A stretch of 64,000 bases of DNA from contig NW_025791658.1 of assembly GCF_921293095.1 (NCBI RefSeq), forward strand, positions 7,192,001-7,256,000, in the 5' to 3' direction. The notes under the pieces are model-generated. The model was given only the letters and a program-made list of their open reading frames with translations, had not been told where the DNA came from and made no database searches. The position numbers and the translations under genes are program-made. Positions 55,975 through 64,000 of this stretch are shown here, piece by piece (the first letter of the stretch is position 1; each line of letters begins with the position of its first letter). This DNA comes from Ischnura elegans. Taxonomy: Eukaryota; Arthropoda; Insecta; Odonata; Coenagrionidae.

Positions 55975-56864
55975 AAAGACGGCTCAACGCGCCCCCCGAC
56001 GCGCATCCGCCCCCCCACTCGGCAATTCCTCGCCCAATGTCCTTGTCCACCGCAATTAAAGCACCGCATTCCACCCCTGTTTGCACACTCTCTCGCAAAG
56101 TGGCCGGGTTGCCCACAAGCATGACAGACTCCCTCACGCATCGTGAAAACGTTTCTCTCTTCCGTCTCCGGATGAGCCCTCCTCTCTGCCTCGCGTATAC
56201 GCACGGCCACATTAACGGCTGCGTCGAAGGTTTCCGGCATCGCAAGACGCGTATGTTCCCCCACTCTGCCCGGCAGGCCGTTTAAAAACGCGTCCAAAGC
56301 CCTTTCATCCGCTTCGGATTGGCGTATCGCGGCCGCTGCGGCATCTTCCTCCTCCTTCCACGTGTGGCTGTTCAATTCACGAATGCGGTCCGCAAATTCC
56401 TCGATCCGCTCCCTGGGTGCCATGCGGACGCAAGCAAGCATCTCTCTGTAGAACCGTCGGTTTTTAACCCCCCGGTACCTTTCTAACAGAGACTTCCGAG
56501 CGTCATCATATGTTTTAACAGCCCCTGCTCTCTCCTTCGCCCGCAGGTGCTCTAGTGCCCCCCCGCGGGTGCGTAAGGTGATCACACTTAGCTTGTCGTC
56601 GTCGCTCCAACCACTAAGTTTCGCCACCTGCTCCACTTGAGAGAAGAACGTCTCCACGTTCTCCCCCGCGGCGCCAGAGAAATACTCAATGGAGGATACC
56701 ATTGAGAATGACTTCCCCGTGATTTGTCCTTCCCCCTTTGTGTTATCCGCACGGGCCCGAAAACCTTCGTTTTCTTCCTTGAGAATCCGTAGTTGCGCGG
56801 ATAGCTCATCCACCGCCTGCTGGAGGTTCATCTTGCGGCCCGATAAGCTGATCCGACCCGTCAT
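55929..56864 (-). CDS. gag: gypsy Gag (two CCHC zinc knuckles)
   Basis: The 311-residue frame starts with ATG at 56864, about 70 nt after the primer-binding site. The N-terminal part is a coiled-coil-like stretch (LQQAVDELSAQLRILKEE), followed by a capsid-like region (VETFFSQVEQVAKLSGW, LRTRGGALEHL, FADRIRELN) typical of retrotransposon Gag. Two CX2CX4HX4C knuckles (residues 247-260 and 268-281) bind RNA. It assembles the particle and packages the genomic RNA. The last 54 nt overlap the pol frame and contain the slippery site. The gag stop (TAA, 55929-55931) lies directly after the predicted stem. Confidence 0.95.
   Translation of the reverse strand: MTGRISLSGRKMNLQQAVDELSAQLRILKEENEGFRARADNTKGEGQITGKSFSMVSSIEYFSGAAGENVETFFSQVEQVAKLSGWSDDDKLSVITLRTRGGALEHLRAKERAGAVKTYDDARKSLLERYRGVKNRRFYREMLACVRMAPRERIEEFADRIRELNSHTWKEEEDAAAAAIRQSEADERALDAFLNGLPGRVGEHTRLAMPETFDAAVNVAVRIREAERRAHPETEERNVFTMREGVCHACGQPGHFARECANRGGMRCFNCGGQGHWARNCRVGGRMRVGGRVEPSLNVSGAEQAARQGPR
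55932..55977 (-). promoter_or_regulatory. -1 ribosomal frameshift signal (TTTAAAC plus stem)
   Basis: In the gag frame the codons TCT-TTA-AAC give the heptamer T-TTA-AAC (55977-55971), the canonical X-XXY-YYZ -1 slip site. After four nucleotides, CCGGGGCC (55966-55959) can pair with GGCCCCCGG (55940-55932), with one bulged C and an 18-nt loop. The pol frame is open only from 55983 and gag ends at 55929, so the shift must happen in this window. Confidence 0.85.
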
Positions 56865-56932
56865 TCTTGATTGTTCTCCACCTTTGTTTGTGACTTGATA
56901 TGCAGTTGCTTCCCCTAGAATTTAGCAAAGAT

Positions 56933-56950
56933 CCCCCACTTCGGACACCA
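56933..56950 (-). promoter_or_regulatory. primer-binding site
   Basis: Two bases inside the 5' LTR, the minus strand reads TGGTGTCCGAAGTGGGGG. The TGG pairs with a tRNA 3' CCA. I cannot name the primer tRNA with confidence. Confidence 0.75.
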
Positions 56951-56952
56951 GA

Positions 56953-57261
56953 TGTAAGTCGTCTTCGCCGACGGTAAAGGGGTTCGGGGGAAGCAAAGCA
57001 GGGAACAAATCCAAATTCTCTCACACAAGCAACTTCCTTTATTCAGTCCCAAGCCATACACCTTGTTTCGCTGCACAACACCAACTGCCGACCCTAGCAG
57101 CCACAAGCCCACGCCCTGGAGTCACCGAAGGAATCGTTTGTCAGGCGACTCTTCCGATGACAGCAGGAACGTGCTTAATGGCTGGGTCTCAGAGGAAGTC
57201 CGTTCGAGGCGACCCTCGTCGTCTCGCACCTTATAATAATCTAAATGAAACTGCTCTTACA
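56953..57261 (-). repeat. 5' LTR of the gypsy element
   Basis: 309 bp, identical by eye to 51185-51493. TTATAA at 57231-57236 is a possible TATA box; AATAAA on the minus strand at 57038-57043. Confidence 0.95.
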
Positions 57262-57309
57262 ATTTCTAGATTTTGTGAATATGACCCTTCTGATTCAGTG
57301 AAATATAGG
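57262..57309 (+). pseudogene. Sola-like transposase, small middle piece
   Basis: Short coding remnant (FCEYDPSDSVKYR-like) between the gypsy and Tigger insertions. It continues the frame broken at 51184. Confidence 0.6.
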
Positions 57310-57311
57310 TA

Positions 57312-59263
57312 CAGTGGAACCTTGATTTATCGTTTTTTAGGGGGATGGATGAAAAAAACGATGAATGCGGGAAAACGATCAATGCGGGAATGTTTGTCCG
57401 GGTTGCCTATGCGCCAGGAAACGCTGGATTTTTGCAAATTATGACATTCATTTATGGATTCAAAAAAGATTTTAGCTGATTACAGGAATATTATTCCTGT
57501 ATCAAAACACTTAGGTCATAAATGATCGTAGTTTTTCCCGGCGAATCGAATGAATAAAATCTTCTGGGGTTAAGCACCGGGTCAGGCTTTTTGTGGCCAA
57601 TGTTTCAATGAGTACCTCACTCATCGTCTTCAGGGCTGAGACTGAATTTAATTCAATTCAATTCAATTTAATTAACTGAATTTAATTGAATTGCTGAATT
57701 TTCACTGCTATTATGCATTTCTGTCCGATGTAAAAATTCTTATCCATGAAATGCCATTTCAAGTACACGTATTTACAAGAGAAATGTGCGCGTTATGACT
57801 CAAACAACTGATTTCGCCGTTGCAGTGATTGGTTATAGGATGGATCAAGAAGGCCAAAAATAGTTTAAAATTTGAAATGTTCCTTTCTTGCAATAAAATT
57901 TTTAATATGATTGCGGCAATGTGGCGATAATCGTCAGCGGCACGCCCACCTGAACCTTGGCTTCATCTCACTTCTTGTTTTCACCAGGGATCTCGCTCTA
58001 CCCCCACCCCTGCCGTCATGTACTAGCGGACATACCGAGGCGTGCGGTAATATTCACGCATTTCTAGTCCAGATTCTTTTCTTCGTCTTAAATTGATTTC
58101 AGTCTATCTTTTAAAGTTCTCACTCGTGTCTTCGGAAGGGCCATGGTCCGAAGACGAATGAAAATAAAACTAATAAAAATGAAACTGGACTCTATTGAAC
58201 CCACACGGAAAACACTCGCCGGTTTTAAGTCAACCCACCCTGGAAAGTATGGAACCGCTCGTTCGAGGTGAAGTTCGGTACTAATGCTATCGCGTACGGC
58301 GTAAGCAGAGCTTACTGCAGAGGGTGAAGCATTACCATAAGGCTGCACAAATTTTTTTATTCTATGGAGAAGGCAGCTTACCCACTCATTTGTAACAATA
58401 AGTAGCGTAGCTGTAGATGAGCAGAGTTTTTGAAAAAAAATCCGCATCAACTGCCGTGAAGCTCACTATCAGCTGCAAGGATATCGATATTCGCCAGAAA
58501 TCACCATCTCTTATTATTCCAAATATTTCCTTGCTTAAGATGGTTAAATAACGTTATAAATTCTTTGTGCTTGGTATCATTCTTTTTTGAATTACGTGCA
58601 CATCACTAATATCTCAATCTAATAAATGTATAATACCAATTGCGGAAAATCATTTTTACACACCTTTTGGGCTAATCGGTGATTCATGCAGCAGTTGACC
58701 TCCAGAGGATCTTTGAAGCGAGTCAGCTAAAAAAAAGTCAGCGGTCGAGAAAGGGGGAAGCGTGAAAAAGGTTTCTTTTGTTCTCGAGTAACTAGATATT
58801 TTCTTTCGAAGCTAAGGTCTTCGTAATACAATCCCTGCTCGAGCTAGGACCTTTTTTTTATTTCGGAGAAGAGGAAAGCTTCAGACGAGGAGAGGCAAGT
58901 GCTGAATGGAGGGGGATACTGGATCTTGGGAAATGCGATAATGTGACTATCCCACGGCACTCAGCTTCTCCCTAATGTATTTCAATCTCCTGGGGAAGAT
59001 TCAAACTTTGTATCTCTCGTTATTAGCCATAAAATACACGTTGTAAACACTTCGTCATATTTTTGTCAAACGATGAATGCGGGAAAATTATACAACGGGA
59101 CCGCGATCTTCAAACGATCAATGCAGGAAAATGATACTTCAGGGAATGATAGATGTGGGAAAAAATTACATTGTCTTTATGGAACTTAAATTTGGACCAG
59201 GAGCGGCGAACGATGAATGCGGGAAAACGATTAATGCGGGAACGATAAATCGGGGTTCCACTG
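57312..59263. mobile_element. pogo/Tigger-like DNA element, non-coding
   Basis: Ends CAGTGGAACCTTGATTTATC on the left and, reversed, CAGTGGAACCCCGATTTATC on the right, with TA on both sides (57310-57311, 59264-59265). The 1,952-bp interior has no transposase. Short direct repeats of the type ACGATNAATGCGGGAA lie beside both ends (57358-57392; 59071-59090; 59208-59242), in the same orientation at both ends. A (AATTC)n-like tract sits at 57650-57700. It interrupts the Sola transposase. Confidence 0.8.
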
Positions 59264-59265
59264 TA

Positions 59266-60175
59266 GTGGGTTTCCACTGACAGAACAGTACTTCCATTGT
59301 TAACGTCACCCATTGATGGACTCTTGGATATTCTATGCCTCAAAATGAATAAACTGATACCACATTACTACGCCAATAAAGAACAATCCTCATATTTCAA
59401 AATAAACAAAGAAACCCTCAGTCATGAAAAGGCAGTTATCGTAATGGATTTTAGTGAAAACTTTTCATTTTAAATTCAGAATGAAGTTCAAAGTTAGCAG
59501 TGGACCAATATATCATCCACCTTGGCTTGATTTCCCTGTTAAGAAAGATGGTACTCTCACTTCCTCATCTTATTGTTTCATATCTGATGACATTAACCAT
59601 GATGTTGCCTTTGTTACGGAAGTGCAATGTCACCTAACAGAATTTTTAAAGAGAATTTCGCCTGTGATCCAAGAGGTTAAGTACTTCACAGATGGATGTG
59701 CTGGGCAATATAAAAACCACAAATTTTATAAATTTGTGCCATTATTATAATGACTATGGAATGAATGCAACCTGGTCTTTTTATTCCACATGCCATGGAA
59801 AGTCCTCTTGTGATGGTATATTTGCTACCATCAAACGAATGGCACAGCAAATAACAAACAGTAGTTGGATGTATGAATTATGTGGAGATAATGTGAAAAA
59901 CATCAACATCCATTACATTAAGTCTAGTGATGTGGCTTGGTCACATAGTAAACTTCTTGAAATATCCACTAAGCCAAAAACAATTCCAGGCACAAGAAAC
60001 TTCCATCATTTTGTGCCTTGATTGGATAGAAAAGCCGCTGCAAAGTTCACTGGCTTGGATGACGAGTACAGCATTATATTTGATTTTTGTTCTGAAACAG
60101 TGGATTTTCCAGATAATTTGGCTGTTGGTTCATATGCAGCTTGTATTTACAGCAAGCACTGTGGTACATTTAACT
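59266..60175 (+). pseudogene. Sola-like transposase, core and C-terminal part of copy A
   Basis: Across several frames the sequence reads WVSTDRT-like, VIVMDFSENFSF (first probable catalytic Asp), then SYCFISDDINHDVAF, VKYFTDGCAGQYKNHKF, WSFYSTCHGKSSCDGIFATIKR and KTIPGTRNFHHFVP. The DFSENF / FTDGCAGQYKN / HGKxxCDG set looks like an RNase H-fold DDE/D transposase core. Frame breaks near 59475 and 59745, and a stop after HHFVP, show the copy is dead. The C-terminal part is the segment also present at 24105, 29195 and in the shorter fragments. Confidence 0.65.
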
Positions 60176-60734
60176 AGTGGAAGATCTTAACAATGAAGAG
60201 GGTGATATTTCAGTTAAATTCATGACACCTAAAGGGCCCTCACCTTCATTCTATTGGCCAGAGAGATATAATTTTTGCTGTGTAACACTAGGACACATAT
60301 TGTGTGTGCTTAATTATCCTGCAACCACAAGTTCTGGGAGGTCATACTACTTCTTGAGGAAGTGGCCAACATTTAAAAAAATATTTAGACTTTGTGAAAA
60401 ACACTAAGACATCTTAGAATGTGGTCAGCCAGTTAAAAAGAGGAGGCTCACTTTCAAATCAAGGTTGTAACTAAGTTGTACTGTTTATACCTAAATTTCC
60501 AATGCATCACTAAATGAAACATTGAAAGAGTGAAGTACCTGAGAAATTTCTTAATTCAATCGACAACAGTTCCTTTTGACATTTGATAATGTACATTTCT
60601 GTGATGTCACTACATCTGGATAAGAAATGTATCTGCTCTTTGGACTGAGATTAAAGGAATGTAAAATATAATAGTTTACCATCGGTCATGCAGTTTTTTT
60701 TTATTAAATCTACCTCTTCTCGAATAGTTCGGAT
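60176..60734 (+). repeat. Sola-like element, C-terminal remnant and 3' region
   Basis: 60176-60420 still aligns with 24425-24680; 60420-60734 is the 3' non-coding region, which corresponds to 42780-43050 in copy B. Confidence 0.55.
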
Positions 60735-61005
60735 AGCATGAAATTAGCAGTACGTGGGGGAGTACATTCACATGATTGCTTATTTGTTTCCTAATCTAAG
60801 AGCCAGTAGCGTGCACTATCGTGAGATAATGCATGCTCTAATATTGTTTAATCATGAGTATAAGCTTACATCTCCTCTAAATTGTGTAATATCTATGTGC
60901 CTTGAAAAAGAGCAATTTTTTTCCCTTGACCATGAATATTTGTTTTACTAAAAGGAACCTCTGTCTCACGATTATTTTTCATAAGAATCTTTGATCATAC
61001 ATTAA

Positions 61006-61314
61006 CCCTCTTAGTGCTATCCATCTTCTTGGGGTACTGGCGAGAAATGCGGAGGGTATTTGCATAAAATGTAGCAACTAGGTAAAATAACATTACAAAG
61101 CTATTTTATTACATATACGTAAGCATTTTTTTATTATTGATGTTAAACTGGTTATTATAGACAAAATATTTTTACGTTTACTGAAACAAGATATATTAAT
61201 GTAATAAGTTATAGCAAATTAAATAATGTACTACGTAAGAGCCGATATATCCGCCTGCCGCACTTTTCGCCCGAGCAGCAAAAGCCGATATATCGGCCCG
61301 CCGCACTAAAAGGG
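61006..61314. mobile_element. TTAA-type (piggyBac-like) MITE
   Basis: Ends CCCTCTTAGTGC and GCACTAAAAGGG, flanked by TTAA (61002-61005, 61315-61318). The homologous Sola repeat in copy B (about 43311-43328, CATACATTAATGATTAC) lacks it and has one TTAA, proving insertion with target duplication. It carries two GCCGATATATC-type words near the right end. 309 bp, non-coding. Confidence 0.85.
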
Positions 61315-61741
61315 TTAATGATTACTTTAAACTGAACCATGAGTCTGTACTTGCATGGCCTTTCCCTGTGGATGCTGGCAATGAAAATTGGTACAAGCAA
61401 GATTTTTTTGTAAACTTTATTTTTTTGCAGCTGAATTACTCCATGAAGAGAATATTTAATGATAATGGTGGGATCATTATGGACCACTTAGCTTTAGAAA
61501 AAAAAATCATGCCTTTTCATCTCACAGGAATGGAGTTATGGATGAAAATAAAAATCACCATGTGTAGCACGTTGCGGCAATGTAGGGGTCACGCCCAAAT
61601 TTCAATTGCTCATATTTCGTTAATGATTGACAGTTGGAGGCTAAAGTTGTGCACAATTTCTAATTATACCATAATGTATGACCATGGAATGTTTCTTTAA
61701 AATCCGAACTGGTGGGTTTCAGGGCCTGGTTGATTTGAAAT

Positions 61742-63188
61742 GGTATACGAATTATTTGGTTTTAGAAATCCCAGTTTAGACGAATGTTAACGGTCAATTT
61801 TAACTGCATTTGATAAAGGACAGATTGATGCCCATGCAATGCCACTCCACGTGACGTCACAAGGACCTAGATTTTATATGAGTAGTCAGGAGTTTTAGAT
61901 TGTCTGAGATTACCACTACATGCATGAGGCACAGAGCTCAGGGAAACGTCTCTTACTTCCCTATTAAAATTTCCGATGATCTGAAAGTACAGAGAGTCCT
62001 CGTTCTACGTCACCCCGTTTAACGTCAATTTGCGATAACGTCACGAAAATTTTGAGACCGTCATTCGTTTATCGCCCCTTTGCTTCGCGATTACGTCAGG
62101 TCTTTTAAATTTCGCGCGAGAAAAAATGCGAAGCGGCAGGCGTTGCAGGTTGTACGTTTTGTGGGCGGTAATACAGTCACTGTAAACGAAGTGTAAAACG
62201 GTGTGTGTTTATTGCCACTTGCGATTACGTTTATTGCAAATTTTCTGCCAAATGAATTCTTCGGTAGGTGCGTAAATGTCAAGTTAAGTTTTAGCAAATT
62301 TTACTTGACATAATGGTTTTCTGGAACCTTAAAAGTGATTTCAAGGAATTTTTCCATGTAGAACTCGGATTATTTGTCATCACTTTTTTCGCCGTGTTCT
62401 CAATAATCTTGTTTCCTGTAACTGCGACGATGTTTCAGCGATGATGATGCCCAGACGACGCTCGACCGGGTGACCACCATAGCGAAGCCGAAAAGCAAAT
62501 GCAGGAAGATACAAAAATAGAGAAGGATGTATGTCGCTGCTGCTATTGTCGTTGATGAAGACAGGAACTCGTATTCATGCCATAGTTTGGCATTCCCATC
62601 GTAAAAAATTACCCAGATATGATACGCTTTAATTTTTTCGCGTAGGAATTGTGAGGTCTAGTAGCTGATATTCACTTTTAACATCGTTTCTTATCGGATA
62701 TTGTGCATCGATTAACGTAATTTCGTTTATCGTCACATTTTTCAGGAGCGGTAAGTGACGTTAAACGAGGACTCACTGTATCCCTCGTTTGATAGCGTAT
62801 TAATTGTCCTTATTTATTCCAAGCACTACCTGCTAGCAAGGTACTCTAGGCTATGGCTATACTCGGCAGCAAGCAGTCTGTGTCGTAGCGGGGTTCAAAG
62901 ACTCGTACCCAGGTGGTGTCACGCAGCAGCAGCTGGACGTCACAGGGGCTTTTCCTAACATTTATACTTAGCCGTCGTGTTTTCGTGCACTCGAAAATTT
63001 TCACTTCTCATTAAATCGCAAAAAAGTAGATATAGTCATTTTAAAATCTAAGAGCATGAACTGAGGTGCTTGAAAAGTTTCACTTTTAATAAAATGGCAA
63101 AAAATTTACATTTAAAAATCTAAAATCATGAGATACGTACCCCAGGAAATCTTTTGATTCAGGCATTAAAAAAATAGTAAACCACCCT
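61742..63188 (+). mobile_element. MITE-1, right part, interrupted by a TA element
   Basis: From TATACGAATTATTTGG to AAACCACCCT, with CACGTGACGTCA exact at 61848-61859. A 789-bp element has inserted at 61990. Confidence 0.7.
61990..62778. mobile_element. TA-flanked pogo/Tigger-like MITE
   Basis: CAGAGAGTCCTCGTTCTACG on the left and, reversed, CAGTGAGTCCTCGTTTAACG on the right, with TA at 61988-61989 and 62779-62780. The interrupted MITE-1 sequence resumes directly (TCCCTCGTTTGATAGCG). No transposase frame. Confidence 0.8.
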
Positions 63189-63276
63189 ATTATGAGGATG
63201 AATTCCAAAAACTTATCTTCATTTACAAAATTATTCAAGTTATTTTATAACAATTACTTTTAATGTGTGGTATGTA

Positions 63277-63636
63277 CAGAGGACTCGTTAATGCGAACAA
63301 CGTTATTACGAAGTTCTCGTTATTACGAAGTAAATCGTCGTTCTCTACATAGGTATATAGGTTTATCATCTTATAAACTAGGTCTGAGAATGCATCTAGT
63401 TCATTAGTCAAAGTATTATTGCATTTGGGAAGTTATCAACCCTCGATTGCATCATGCCGCATTCTTCTATGGAGAATCTGAAACGTATTTTCTCATTTTT
63501 ATATATTTGCGCTTAATCTAATCGTGTGTATAATAAGTATTTTTGAAAGTTTCCAAAAATACGAGAATACAAACTTTGTTATAACACACATCCGGGTTTT
63601 CGGTCCTGTGAACTTCATAATAACGAGTCTACCATG
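63277..63636. mobile_element. TA-flanked MITE
   Basis: CAGAGGACTCGTTAATGCG on the left and, reversed, CATGGTAGACTCGTTATTATG on the right share ACTCGTTA. TA at 63275-63276 and 63637-63638. 360 bp, non-coding; mariner/pogo-like by target only. Confidence 0.6.
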
Positions 63637-63946
63637 TAGCTTACCAGTCATGCTGACAAGTACAAATTATTTTGTTCTTGCAGTAATTCAAAAGAAAATA
63701 GCGACATATATCTGCTTCAGCTTATTTTAATACTGAGGATTTTTTTCACCGCATCTCATATGGGTTTTAATATTCTAATGAAATACCCTCCTTTATATCA
63801 CATTCCATCAAGTTTAATTTCAAGTATAGTGTTGACATAAGACTAAGAAGTAATTGAGCCATTGCAAGAATGTGATTTTTATTGATGTGATGCTGTCATG
63901 CACACAAAACAGGAGGGTGTGACTCTTGGAAATTGAGAACTTAAAT
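63637..63946. other. unassigned
   Basis: No recognised feature. No TFAM exon 5 is visible here. Confidence 0.4.
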
Positions 63947-64000
63947 AGGGTAGTTTCCTTCATCAAAGAAACCGAAAGGCATTGATTGCGATTTGTTACC
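63947..64000 (+). mobile_element. MITE-1, left end running off the window
   Basis: AGGGTAGTTTCCTTCATC, then GAAACCGAAAGGCATTG, as in the copy at 47846. Truncated only by the window edge. Confidence 0.8.

Larger units (their letters stand above)
51185..57261 (-). mobile_element. intact Ty3/gypsy LTR retrotransposon
   Basis: 6,077 bp in minus orientation with two 309-bp LTRs (51185-51493 and 56953-57261) that appear identical, starting TGTAAG and ending CTTACA. The ATTT target duplication lies at 51181-51184 and 57262-57265. It contains a primer-binding site, gag, a frameshift signal, pol with protease-RT-RNase H-integrase order, and a polypurine tract. No env. All frames are open and the LTRs show no divergence, so the insertion is young and possibly competent. 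It interrupts the Sola transposase. Confidence 0.95.
49547..61741 (+). mobile_element. Sola-like DNA transposon with ~700-bp terminal inverted repeats (copy A)
   Basis: The left end GAGTCATTCCATGTCAGATC and the right end (reversed) CCATTTCAAATCAACC begin inverted repeats running to about 50250 and from about 60735. The right repeat is lengthened by a 309-bp MITE. Between them lies a transposase relic. Without the gypsy, Tigger and MITE insertions the element is about 3.9 kb. The outermost bases of the right end are missing. GTCATTCCATGTCAAATCA-type ends, long repeats and a 4-bp target (seen in copy B) are what I recall for the Sola superfamily. The transposase family name is an inference. Confidence 0.65.

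Noticed and set aside
57650-57700. Promoter or origin-like AT tract
   Set aside because: A simple AATTC/AATTT microsatellite within the Tigger-like element; no other supporting signal.
49396-61830. ~85-bp target duplication around Sola copy A
   Set aside because: The overlapping MITE-1 segments are too long for a target duplication and the right transposon end is incomplete. Recombination between MITE-1 copies is more likely.

Overview
The window reads as nuclear DNA of an arthropod, most likely an insect with large, repeat-filled introns. The evidence is a mitochondrial transcription factor A (TFAM) gene with GT-AG introns, a ZAD (zinc-finger-associated domain) gene of the type expanded in arthropods, and many eukaryotic transposon families. 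There is no sign of bacterial gene organisation. I do not assign a species or order.

Host genes. Only two are convincing, and they lie head to head about 1.2 kb apart. The ZAD gene runs leftward: two coding exons at 36218-36586, later exons not found. TFAM runs rightward: exons 1-3 at 37798-38407 and exon 4 at 48802-48897. It stops inside the second HMG box, so the 3' part is probably beyond position 64000. TFAM intron 3 is about 10.4 kb and is almost wholly nested mobile DNA. A second, unidentified minus-strand gene may be represented by two short splice-bounded exon candidates (X, 117 nt; Y, 67 nt) that recur in duplicated blocks at about 17.3, 23.9, 28.8 and 34.5 kb.

Layout. 0.5-2.1 kb: inverted, truncated 5' part of a Sola-like DNA transposon. 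3.8-4.9 kb: Ty1/copia relic. 5.9-6.6 kb: Harbinger-like MITEs. 8.5-9.4 kb: broken IS630/Tc1-mariner-type transposase. 11-13 kb: MITEs. 13.4-18 kb: duplicated block holding an ~82-bp palindromic-core satellite, MITE-1 copies, a TA-flanked MITE and exon candidates. 18.3-22 kb: SINE/LINE tail and TTAA-flanked elements, one with a hAT-like insert. 22.2-23.9 kb: degraded THAP domain fused to a dead non-LTR element. 23.9-35.1 kb: further copies of the duplicated block, with a fairly young 5'-truncated non-LTR element at 25.8-28.6 kb. 35.2-35.5 kb: RTE-like 3' end. 36.2-48.9 kb: ZAD gene and TFAM. 49.4-63.2 kb: a Russian-doll nest. An old MITE-1 flanks a Sola-like transposon with ~700-bp terminal inverted repeats, which is interrupted by an intact Ty3/gypsy retrotransposon (51185-57261, identical 309-bp LTRs, ATTT duplication), a pogo/Tigger-like element (57312-59263) and a TTAA MITE (61006-61314).

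Strongest observations. (1) Sola-like elements with giant inverted repeats, a short derivative of which has a TGCA target duplication supported by a paralogous empty site. (2) A textbook -1 frameshift signal between gag and pol: TTTAAAC, a 4-nt spacer, then a GC-rich stem. (3) A MITE family in which seven copies keep a fused E-box/CRE motif, CACGTGACGTCA, and an eighth has one mismatch. (4) A regularly spaced palindromic-core satellite. (5) Repeated duplication of a candidate exon. All alignments were done by eye; identities and boundaries are approximate unless a terminal motif fixes them.
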